NCBI GenBank assembly: GCA_018969975.1
Contig: JAGWXI010000011.1
Coordinates: forward strand, 1-45,108
Direction: 5' to 3'
Length of the DNA: 45,108 nucleotides
Source: Burkholderiales bacterium
GTDB lineage: Bacteria; Pseudomonadota; Gammaproteobacteria; Burkholderiales; Burkholderiaceae_C
Under the pieces are notes generated by a model, which saw only the letters and a program-made list of their open reading frames with translations, did no database searches and was not told where the DNA came from. A program made the translations under genes and the position numbers. The stretch's first letter is position 1, and each line of letters starts with the position of its first letter. Below, in pieces: positions 28,575 to 35,428 of this stretch.

Positions 28575-28871
28575 GTGCCTGCTTACATCATCAACGACAT
28601 GGAGATCACGGATCCCCACCGCTTCGAGGAATACAAGCTCTTGTCACCGGCCACGGTGGCAGCCTATGGCGGAAAAATCCTTGCTCGCAGTAGCGAAGTC
28701 AACAACCTAGAAGGCGACTGGCATCCTCGTCGATTGGTCATTCTCGAGTTCCCAGATAGAAGCCAAGCCCAAGCCTGGCTCAACTCTCCCGAGTACGCAC
28801 CTGCTAGAAGGCTTCGCCAGTTGTCCGCTAACTCGCGCATGGTGGTGATCGACGGATACTCGCCAAACTAA
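28575..28871 (+). CDS. DUF1330 family protein
   Basis: A 98-residue protein starting at GTG (PAYIINDMEITDPHRFEEYK), with AAGGAAAG five bases upstream; the frame extends a few codons further to a TTG without support. YGGKILARS and RLVILEFPDRSQAQAWLNSP are typical of DUF1330, a dimeric alpha-beta barrel (ferredoxin-like) family. No reaction is known. It is the last gene before the terminator of the transporter operon. A second small alpha-beta barrel protein (EthD) is found in the facing operon. Confidence 0.85.
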   Translation: MPAYIINDMEITDPHRFEEYKLLSPATVAAYGGKILARSSEVNNLEGDWHPRRLVILEFPDRSQAQAWLNSPEYAPARRLRQLSANSRMVVIDGYSPN

Positions 28872-28893
28872 GTTCAGCGCAACCCACAACCCT

Positions 28894-28928
28894 AAGCCCA
28901 CCTGTTGTCAAGACAAGTGGGCTTTTTT
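28894..28928 (+). terminator. Rho-independent terminator of the transporter operon
   Basis: Stem AAGCCCAC with GTGGGCTT, extended by an inner stem TTGTC-AA-GACAA with a small bulge, followed by six T on the plus strand. It lies 22 bases past the DUF1330 stop. The stop codon of the convergent CoA-transferase (28908-28910) falls inside the hairpin. Confidence 0.8.
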
Positions 28929-30050
28929 CAATTTGATGCTGTCTAGTTGACCGTGCTCGTTCACTGCTGGCGCACTACCCAAAGCGCCAAATATCTGCCA
29001 AGTCGTTCGGCAAGCGGGAGCGGGCATCTCCACAGGCCGACCGCGCACCATAACTTGATGTGTTCGCAACTGCGGGTGGTGAATCAAATCCATAACGGAA
29101 TTGATGGTTCCAAATGGTGTTTGCGCCTCGGTCAAACGGTCAGTCACCTCTCCCCAAGTCAGAGCGCCGATCACCGCCTGAATCATGTCATCAATTTGAT
29201 TGCTATGTGTACCGCGCGATGCACTGGTAGCAAAACGAACATCTGTAATCAGTTCTGGCTGCTGCAAGACATGTTCACAAAAGGCTCGCCACTCTCGGTC
29301 ATTTTGAACAGCTAACACCAATTCGCGTCCATCACTACAAGTGAAAGCGCCGTAGGCGGCAATGCTGGGGTGTTTTAGTCCACCGCGCGCTGGTGCAGCA
29401 TGACCATAACGGGCCTGCAAATAGGGCACAGCCATGAGTTCAGCGGCTGCATCAAACAAGGACACTTTCAAGGCACTGCCTTGTCCGGTTCGCTCCCGCA
29501 ACAGCAGCGCTTCCAAAATACCTTGAGCGGCATTCATACCCGCCGTGATGTCACAAATCGATACACCTATGCGGCCCCAAGGACCCGGTGCGCCATTGAC
29601 CGAAACCAATCCGCTCTCGGCTTGCACCAACAAATCGTAGGCCTTGAGATCATGCATGGGCCCTGTCTCACCATAACCGCTGATGTCACAGGTGACCAAT
29701 CGAGGAAAGGTAACGCGCAATGAATCTGAACCCAAGCCCAGTCGTTGGGCCGACCCTGGCGCTAGGTTTTGTATAAAAACATCAGCCTGTGCCAGCAAGT
29801 CCATCATTTGCTCCATGTCGGCCGACTCTCGCAAGTCCAGTGCTAGGGATTCTTTGCCTTGGTTGATCCAAACAAAATAGGAAGACTCGCCATACACCTC
29901 TCGGTCATAGTCCCGAGCGAAGTCTCCCTCAGGTCGTTCGACCTTGATAACGCGAGCTCCTGCCTGCGCAAGTCGGCTAGAACAATAAGGAGCAGCCACA
30001 GCATGCTCCAGCGATACCACCAGCATGCCTTGAAGGGGTTGTTGCATCAT
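28908..30050 (-). CDS. CaiB/BaiF class III CoA-transferase
   Basis: Class III CoA-transferases move CoA between acyl groups by a ternary-complex mechanism. The 380 residues contain GMLVVSLEHAVAAPYCSSRL, ERPEGDFARDYD and KAYDLLVQAESGL, whose Asp is the expected catalytic residue. It resembles CoA-transferases used for branched dicarboxylic acids such as citramalate or mesaconate, but specificity cannot be assigned. It is an obvious paralog of the gene at 34069, about 60 percent identical by eye. Its ATG overlaps the LysR stop (ATGA), so it is the last gene of the unit. Confidence 0.9.
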   Translation of the reverse strand: MMQQPLQGMLVVSLEHAVAAPYCSSRLAQAGARVIKVERPEGDFARDYDREVYGESSYFVWINQGKESLALDLRESADMEQMMDLLAQADVFIQNLAPGSAQRLGLGSDSLRVTFPRLVTCDISGYGETGPMHDLKAYDLLVQAESGLVSVNGAPGPWGRIGVSICDITAGMNAAQGILEALLLRERTGQGSALKVSLFDAAAELMAVPYLQARYGHAAPARGGLKHPSIAAYGAFTCSDGRELVLAVQNDREWRAFCEHVLQQPELITDVRFATSASRGTHSNQIDDMIQAVIGALTWGEVTDRLTEAQTPFGTINSVMDLIHHPQLRTHQVMVRGRPVEMPAPACRTTWQIFGALGSAPAVNEHGQLDSIKLKKAHLS

Positions 30051-30976
30051 GATTTACTTTCTTGGTGGAGTGGCTCTTCTTCAGGCAAATGGCCTCGCTG
30101 GCATAAAAACGCAATCAGTTTGCTGACAGACAACAAACTGGCTCTGTCTTTGCGGGTGCAAAGCAGCATGCGTCTAACTGCCCAGTCGTCACTAAAGGGT
30201 CGAACTGCCAAGTCCAGTCCTTTAGCCAGCACCCGTGCGGCTTGTTCCGGTAAAAGCCCCATGCCTAGACCAGCTTCGACCATATGACATACTGCTTCAA
30301 AACTTCGTACTTGGACGCGCGACTGCAATGTTTTTTGGGCAATCACCGCCTGTGCCGCAAGTAACCGCATCATCGAGGAACCGCCCTCCAAAGTGATCAA
30401 CTCATCGTCTAGGACATCGCTGAATTTCAGCATCTCAAATGCAGCCAAGGGATGGTCAAGAGGCATCACCACGGCCAGTCTGTCTTGACAGTAGGGTTGC
30501 GTCTCCAAACCTTCAACTGGAGTGCCTTCGACCACAATTCCAACGTCAGCCTCAGCAGCTTGAAGTTCACGAACAATCTCTTCGCTCCATCGCTCTTGGA
30601 CAATGACTTTGACATCCGGGTTGTGGTGCGCAAATGCAGCCAAGTCATTAGGCAAGGTATCTGTGATGACCGAGGTGTTGGCCAGCAAGCGCAAAGCGCC
30701 TTTGCGTCCATTGGCATGGTCGCTCATTTCAGCCTGCATCAGATTGAGTTCCACCAACAAAGCCCGAGCTCGCGGCAACAAGGCAATGCCAGCTGGGGTC
30801 AACTCCACGCCGCGCGAAGATCGCTCTAACAAGGTGGTACGAAACCGGTGCTCCAACAAAGCCATGCGCCTGCTCGCAGCGGCCAGCCCCATGTGAGAAG
30901 CTTCGGCCGCTTTCGTCAAGCTACGCAATTCTGCAGCGCGAACAAACAAAGCCAGGGTGTCTATATCAGGCAACAT
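30047..30976 (-). CDS. LysR-family transcriptional regulator
   Basis: This is a 309-residue LTTR. The N-terminal winged helix-turn-helix is LFVRAAELRSLTKAAEASHM followed by GLAAASRRMALLEHRF (residues 9-45), then the linker helix, and a periplasmic-binding-like effector domain (from about residue 90). Unusually for a LysR it is embedded in a co-directional operon between the lactonase-like gene (14 bases upstream) and a CoA-transferase (overlapping). It probably senses a pathway intermediate and may act on the divergent promoter near 22.9 kb as well as on its own operon. The target sites are not known. Confidence 0.92.
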   Translation of the reverse strand: MLPDIDTLALFVRAAELRSLTKAAEASHMGLAAASRRMALLEHRFRTTLLERSSRGVELTPAGIALLPRARALLVELNLMQAEMSDHANGRKGALRLLANTSVITDTLPNDLAAFAHHNPDVKVIVQERWSEEIVRELQAAEADVGIVVEGTPVEGLETQPYCQDRLAVVMPLDHPLAAFEMLKFSDVLDDELITLEGGSSMMRLLAAQAVIAQKTLQSRVQVRSFEAVCHMVEAGLGMGLLPEQAARVLAKGLDLAVRPFSDDWAVRRMLLCTRKDRASLLSVSKLIAFLCQRGHLPEEEPLHQESKS

Positions 30977-30990
30977 ATTATTTTTTCGGT

Positions 30991-32931
30991 CTAGCTTGAC
31001 AAATCAACCCGAGCCAAAGCGTAAGGTTGCAACTCGAGTTGTGCAGTGCAAGCGCCTCTGTCGGCCCAAGGACTGCAATGGGGCAATGCTTCATAGCGTA
31101 ACCAGCTCTGAGCATCCAAACTAGCCCATTGGCCAGCATGGTGCCAGTGTAGTGTTTGGCATTGCTCGGTGAGGTTTGCAAGCAAAATTTGCCTCCTAGT
31201 CGACGCAAATCCCATAACTGCTGCCATTGGGGTAAATAACAAATTGGACCCAGGTTGATGCTTCGGCTCAAGTGCCATGGCTTGAACGCCCCGCCACGGC
31301 AAACAAACTTCCATCATGGCCTCGGTGGGTGAAACCCAACGCGCGCCCTGCGCATGCCCCTCAGAACTCTGACGAACTGTTAGCGCTGGCAACGTTAATG
31401 CGTTGACCCCGGCCTGTGTTGCACCAGCCATGTGTCCCAGTAGCCACGCCGCACCAAATATTCCTTGGCTACGCGGATCGACCGAGGCCAGCGGTATTCG
31501 CTTGCTCCCGTCACTCGTAGCTTGTCTGCCTAAAGGGCTGGCTCGTGCTGCCAACCCACTCGGGCCAAGATGCCATTGTGGTCCCGGGTGTCTGCGCCTA
31601 GCAGTCTCTAGCATGGATGGCAAAGATTGCAGTCCCTGCATTACAGAAGCGTCTTCGGCACTGTGCACTATGGGGCAAACCGTGAATGCCATGAAATCTT
31701 CCCCGCCGCTTCTGTCGAGTCGATTCAATTGGGCAAAAAAATGGGGCGTCCCGCCACCGATGGCGGAAGATGGGAATAAGGAACGCAAAAATTGTGCAGC
31801 GCGTTCACCACAAGGCAAGGATGCCACCTCATGAGGTACTACACCCGCCTGAGCCATCGCCTGTGCCATTGCTTGGGCAAAATTCGTATCGTCACCGCTC
31901 CATTCTGGTTGGCTCTGATCGCGCGCACAAATATCAATACGCAGGCTTGACTTGGCCGCATCTAGCATTAGTCGCACCTGTGACCAATCCACGTCATCGA
32001 CTGTGATGGACGGCCAAAGCGTGAGATGTAAAAAATCAGGCTGCCACCGCGACAACTTAGTCAAAAAAACTGGCTCTACAGGGTGCTGGATCGGCGCTGT
32101 AATGGCTAAACCCAATCGCAAGAATCCCTCGGTTGTAGTCTTTGAACATGGGGTTTCCAATTTTTCATCAACCTTCAACGTCGGACTTGGGTTGGCGGGT
32201 GCAATATCAGCCAAATGCAGAGAGAGTTCCCGACGCCACGATTGTTGCTGGCGTAGCAAAAAGGGTCTAGGCATGGCATTCGATCTGCTGTAAGTCTTGA
32301 AGGAGGCGTCCGCGTTGTTACGCTGGTCCTCAAGTTCGTAGTCTTCACCTGAGAACTCCGCCTTCGCCCAGTAACCGGGTGCGTATTCATGGCTGATACC
32401 CTTCATGGCAGTAAAGGGCGGCCATGCTGGCACTTCTTGGGGCAACTGGGATTGCGAAATTCGTCCATCGGCATGACTGACTTGAACTGCACAGCCAGCA
32501 GCTGTGAGTGGATGCATCACTACCCAACCACAACGATTGACCAAAGTATCGTGGGTTGGCGTTGCCTGAACTGAAAACTCTAAACCTCCCAGCGCATTAC
32601 CCCGCACTCGAATCTCCAAAAGAAGACGGGCCTGCGAATCCCAAGAGCCAATAACGTCTTGAGCCAAACAAGGTATGTGCGCCTGCACCTGCAGCTCGAA
32701 CCCCTTTTCGTCAGTAAGCAGTTGTTCTGAGTCGAGCACAGTAGCAGGGGTTCCCCATCCCGTGTCGCGTAACAAAAATTCAACACCATGCCATACCTCA
32801 TGGCCATGGACACAGATCGGCCCCCAACGCGTTCCTTGTCGAATCAATGAAACAGGGCCGGCTTGCAAATATTGACGAGGCGCCAAAGTCTCGAGGCATC
32901 CAAAAAGAACCCGTCGCTCTGAATCCAACAT
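30991..32931 (-). CDS. Large protein resembling D-apionolactonase (ApnL)
   Basis: A 646-residue cytoplasmic protein without signal peptide. The segment FSGEDYELEDQRNNADASFK followed by TYSRS, and upstream GWVVMHPLTAAGCAVQVSHA followed by DGRISQSQLP, match the pattern I recall for the D-apionolactonase family, which opens the lactone formed on oxidation of the branched pentose apiose. The N-terminal 250 residues look beta-rich. The rest, from TKLSRWQPDFLHLTLWPSI, could be a TIM barrel, followed by a small C-terminal beta domain. It is co-transcribed with an SDR dehydrogenase, which may supply the lactone. The other apiose genes I know are absent, so the substrate may be different. Confidence 0.65.
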   Translation of the reverse strand: MLDSERRVLFGCLETLAPRQYLQAGPVSLIRQGTRWGPICVHGHEVWHGVEFLLRDTGWGTPATVLDSEQLLTDEKGFELQVQAHIPCLAQDVIGSWDSQARLLLEIRVRGNALGGLEFSVQATPTHDTLVNRCGWVVMHPLTAAGCAVQVSHADGRISQSQLPQEVPAWPPFTAMKGISHEYAPGYWAKAEFSGEDYELEDQRNNADASFKTYSRSNAMPRPFLLRQQQSWRRELSLHLADIAPANPSPTLKVDEKLETPCSKTTTEGFLRLGLAITAPIQHPVEPVFLTKLSRWQPDFLHLTLWPSITVDDVDWSQVRLMLDAAKSSLRIDICARDQSQPEWSGDDTNFAQAMAQAMAQAGVVPHEVASLPCGERAAQFLRSLFPSSAIGGGTPHFFAQLNRLDRSGGEDFMAFTVCPIVHSAEDASVMQGLQSLPSMLETARRRHPGPQWHLGPSGLAARASPLGRQATSDGSKRIPLASVDPRSQGIFGAAWLLGHMAGATQAGVNALTLPALTVRQSSEGHAQGARWVSPTEAMMEVCLPWRGVQAMALEPKHQPGSNLLFTPMAAVMGFASTRRQILLANLTEQCQTLHWHHAGQWASLDAQSWLRYEALPHCSPWADRGACTAQLELQPYALARVDLSS

Positions 32932-32951
32932 GGGGAATGCCCGCTTACTTG

Positions 32952-33704
32952 TTAAATCGTGCGGCCACCGTCGACAGGAAGTTCAACCCCAGTGATAAAG
33001 GCTGCAGCATCGCTTGCCAAATACAAGGCTGCCTGCGCCACATCCTCTGGTGTGGACATGCGACCCAGAGGAATTCCAGCAGTGATTCGTGCGCGCGCCT
33101 CAGGGGTGTCGGCCGTACCAAGAAACTGCTCGATCAAGCCAGTGGCTCCCATCACAGGACAAATGGCATTGACGCGAATCCCGTCGGGTCCGAGTTCAGC
33201 AGCCATTGATTTAGACATTAAATTGACTGCGCCTTTGGAGGCGTTGTACCAAGTCAAGCCAGGTCGAGGGCGAAGTCCAGCAGTCGATCCGATGTTGATG
33301 ATGGACCCTTGACCTTGTTGACGCATCAAAGGAACGACTGCCTTAGTCATATGGAAGATGGATTTGACGTTGACATTGAAGACCCGATCAAAGGTAGCTT
33401 CATCCACATCCAACATGGGCTGGTTACGGTGTGTGGTACCAGCGTTATTCACAACAATGTGCGGTACGCCGAGGCGTTGCACACAGACATCCACCGCCTT
33501 TTGCACTTCGTGCCCTATTGATACATCGCATGCAATGGCGATCGCTGCAGGTCCTAAACTCGCTGCCACAGATTGGGCTCGATCAGCATCTAAATCTGCG
33601 ATGAGTAAACGGGCACCTTCCTTGACGAACAAGCGTGCAATGCCCTCGCCAAAACCAGCGCCAGCGCCTGTGATGATGGCAATTTTGTTTTTAAGAATTG
33701 ACAT
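32952..33704 (-). CDS. SDR-family oxidoreductase
   Basis: This is a 250-residue classical SDR. Motifs are IITGAGAGFGEGIARLF (cofactor), LIADLDAD (acidic residue, NAD preference), VNNAGTTH, INIGSTAG (catalytic Ser) and WYNASKGAVN (Tyr and Lys), with VELPVDGG at the end. The start MSILKNKIAI has GAGGG six bases upstream; the longer frame to 33725 overlaps the EthD gene. It has a glucose 1-dehydrogenase or 3-oxoacyl reductase type sequence. Beside a large lactonase-like gene, oxidation of a sugar to its lactone is the likely job. Confidence 0.9.
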   Translation of the reverse strand: MSILKNKIAIITGAGAGFGEGIARLFVKEGARLLIADLDADRAQSVAASLGPAAIAIACDVSIGHEVQKAVDVCVQRLGVPHIVVNNAGTTHRNQPMLDVDEATFDRVFNVNVKSIFHMTKAVVPLMRQQGQGSIINIGSTAGLRPRPGLTWYNASKGAVNLMSKSMAAELGPDGIRVNAICPVMGATGLIEQFLGTADTPEARARITAGIPLGRMSTPEDVAQAALYLASDAAAFITGVELPVDGGRTI

Positions 33705-33715
33705 GTATTTCCCTC

Positions 33716-34051
33716 TTAAGGCCAAAGCATCTGGTGTTCTACTGAAATGATGGGCGAGACATCTTTGGCAAAGTTGGGTAGATCAGCCAGCAAAGTCTTA
33801 CCCTCAGGGCTTGACAACGCATGGGTCAAATCTGCCTCCGAGTCAAACCATAACTCTGAAAATCCGTCGTAATCAAAATGGGGGAAGCGCGCGCGATCCA
33901 CCAAATTGACAGAGTAGCGACGCAGTTTGGGTAACTTGACGCACAGTGCGGCATGGCGCTGTAGCCAGTGCTCCTTGAAATCATGATGGCTCATGCCATC
34001 CTTGCATCGCAATATGCCCAAGCGTTTGACGTAAGTGACTGGTGTAGTCAT
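33716..34051 (-). CDS. EthD domain protein
   Basis: A 111-residue protein whose YVKRLGILRCKDGMSHHDFK followed by EHWLQRHA is the EthD pattern (dimeric alpha-beta barrel). EthD proteins accompany various catabolic and tailoring enzymes, and a few are dehydratases or cyclases. The ATG at 34051 has GGAG six bases before it, like the SDR start downstream; ATG 34063 is the alternative. It is second in the operon, between CoA-transferase and SDR. Confidence 0.82.
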   Translation of the reverse strand: MTTPVTYVKRLGILRCKDGMSHHDFKEHWLQRHAALCVKLPKLRRYSVNLVDRARFPHFDYDGFSELWFDSEADLTHALSSPEGKTLLADLPNFAKDVSPIISVEHQMLWP

Positions 34052-34068
34052 GTATTTCTCCATTTCCT

Positions 34069-35259
34069 TCAGTTAGGTTTAGAAACAGGTGGTAGATCCG
34101 AATCGGCGAATTCCATTCGTAAGGCAGGCCCATGCGCGTCGATAGCTGGTGCGGGGGGAAAGGATGCGTCCTCCCACTCCACCTGCCAAGGCAAGGCTGG
34201 CACCTTTGCCGCTTGATCGCCCACGGGCATATCTCGGGTTCTCAATTGCGGATGCGCTATCAAATCGTCAACTGAATTCACTTGGCCATAGGCTGTCTGC
34301 GCCAAGGTCAAGCGGTGGGTGACTTGTGTGCTGTCGAGTGCAGCGAAGACCTCGGCGATCAAACCGTCCACGAATTCACGATGTGTACAACGGGCAGCGT
34401 TATCGATGCAACGAGGATCATCAAGCAAATCAGGTCGCAGCAAAACGTTTTGACAAAAGCCTTGCCATTCGCGTTCGTTTTGAATCGATATGACCAACTC
34501 CCGACCATCGCCACAAACAAATACCCCGTATGGCGTGATGGAGGGATGCTTCAAACCCACTCGCTCAGGTGCCTGCCCCCCGTATCGTCCCTGTAAATAT
34601 GGCACGCTCATCAATTCCGCGGCTGAATCGAACAGGGATACGCGCACACCGCTACCGCGGCCGGTGAGGTTGCGCTGTAACAAAGCTTGCCCAATACCAA
34701 TTAGCGCATTCATCCCCGCCGTGATGTCGCACAGAGAGACACCGATACGTCCCCATTCTCCCGGGGCGCCGCTGACTGCAATCAAACCTGACTCAGCTTG
34801 TACCAATAGGTCATAGGCTTTCATCTTTTGGTAGCTGCCATGTTCGCCATAGCCACTGATATCGCAGGTAATCAGCCTAGGATGTTGTTCTCGTAAGACG
34901 TCTGAACCCAGCCCAAGCCGTTGCGCTGCACCAGGTGCCAAGTTTTGTAGAAATACATCAGCGCTGGCGATCATCTTTTTTAAGACGGAGAGATCCTCAG
35001 GTTTTTTGAGGTCCAGTGCAATGGATTCTTTGCCCCGGTTTATCCAGACAAAGTAGGACGACTCGCCATGCACGTGTCTGTCGTAACCCCTTGCAAAATC
35101 GCCTTCGGGTCGCTCAATTTTGATCACGCGCGCGCCGGCATCTGCCAGCCGACTAGAACAATAAGGCGCAGCGACAGCCTGCTCCATAGCCACAACCAAC
35201 ATGCCCTGAAAGGGTTTGACCTTATCGGTGGCCCCATGGTGATAAGTGGTTTCGCTCAT
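34069..35259 (-). CDS. CaiB/BaiF class III CoA-transferase (paralog)
   Basis: The 396-residue paralog of the CoA-transferase at 28908. Shared segments include AVAAPYCSSRL, ERPEGDFARGYD, GESSYFVWIN and KAYDLLVQAESGL (catalytic Asp). I place the start at MSETTYHHGATD. The frame continues upstream to 35361, but that part is antisense to tRNA-Val. It has an N-terminal extension of about 14 residues and a longer, different C-terminus. It is the first gene of the unit, 17 bases before the EthD gene, with the promoter expected in 35260-35321. Confidence 0.9.
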   Translation of the reverse strand: MSETTYHHGATDKVKPFQGMLVVAMEQAVAAPYCSSRLADAGARVIKIERPEGDFARGYDRHVHGESSYFVWINRGKESIALDLKKPEDLSVLKKMIASADVFLQNLAPGAAQRLGLGSDVLREQHPRLITCDISGYGEHGSYQKMKAYDLLVQAESGLIAVSGAPGEWGRIGVSLCDITAGMNALIGIGQALLQRNLTGRGSGVRVSLFDSAAELMSVPYLQGRYGGQAPERVGLKHPSITPYGVFVCGDGRELVISIQNEREWQGFCQNVLLRPDLLDDPRCIDNAARCTHREFVDGLIAEVFAALDSTQVTHRLTLAQTAYGQVNSVDDLIAHPQLRTRDMPVGDQAAKVPALPWQVEWEDASFPPAPAIDAHGPALRMEFADSDLPPVSKPN

Positions 35260-35321
35260 GAAACTTTTTTGATACCGAGGGAATTGGTTATTGACTACTA
35301 ACTGCAAAAACCAAGAAAATT

Positions 35322-35398
35322 TGGTAGGCGCGATTGGACTCGAACCAACGACCCCCACCATGTCAAGGTGGTGCTCTAACCAGCTGAGCTACGCGCCT
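35322..35398 (-). tRNA. tRNA-Val (anticodon GAC)
   Basis: A 77-base type I tRNA with encoded CCA on the minus strand. Acceptor stem AGGCGCG with CGCGCCT, D arm GCTCAGCTGGTTAGAGC, anticodon arm CCACC-TTGACAT-GGTGG (anticodon GAC, reading GUC and GUU), T arm with loop TTCGAGT, ending ACCA. It lies 30 bases downstream of relA on the same strand and marks the right edge of the catabolic island. Confidence 0.97.
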
Positions 35399-35428
35399 AA
35401 ATTTCCGAAGCGCGAAGTGTATCAGACT

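Noticed and set aside
18432-35259. Firm assignment as a sulfoquinovose or apiose pathway
   Set aside because: No sulfoquinovosidase, KDSG aldolase, sulfo-dehydratase of the IlvD type, apiose dehydrogenase or RuBisCO-like partner is in the window; only partial resemblance supports each idea.
35260-35361. N-terminal extension of the second CoA-transferase (GSSPIAPTKF)
   Set aside because: It is antisense to tRNA-Val; MSETTYHHG at 35259 is the plausible start.
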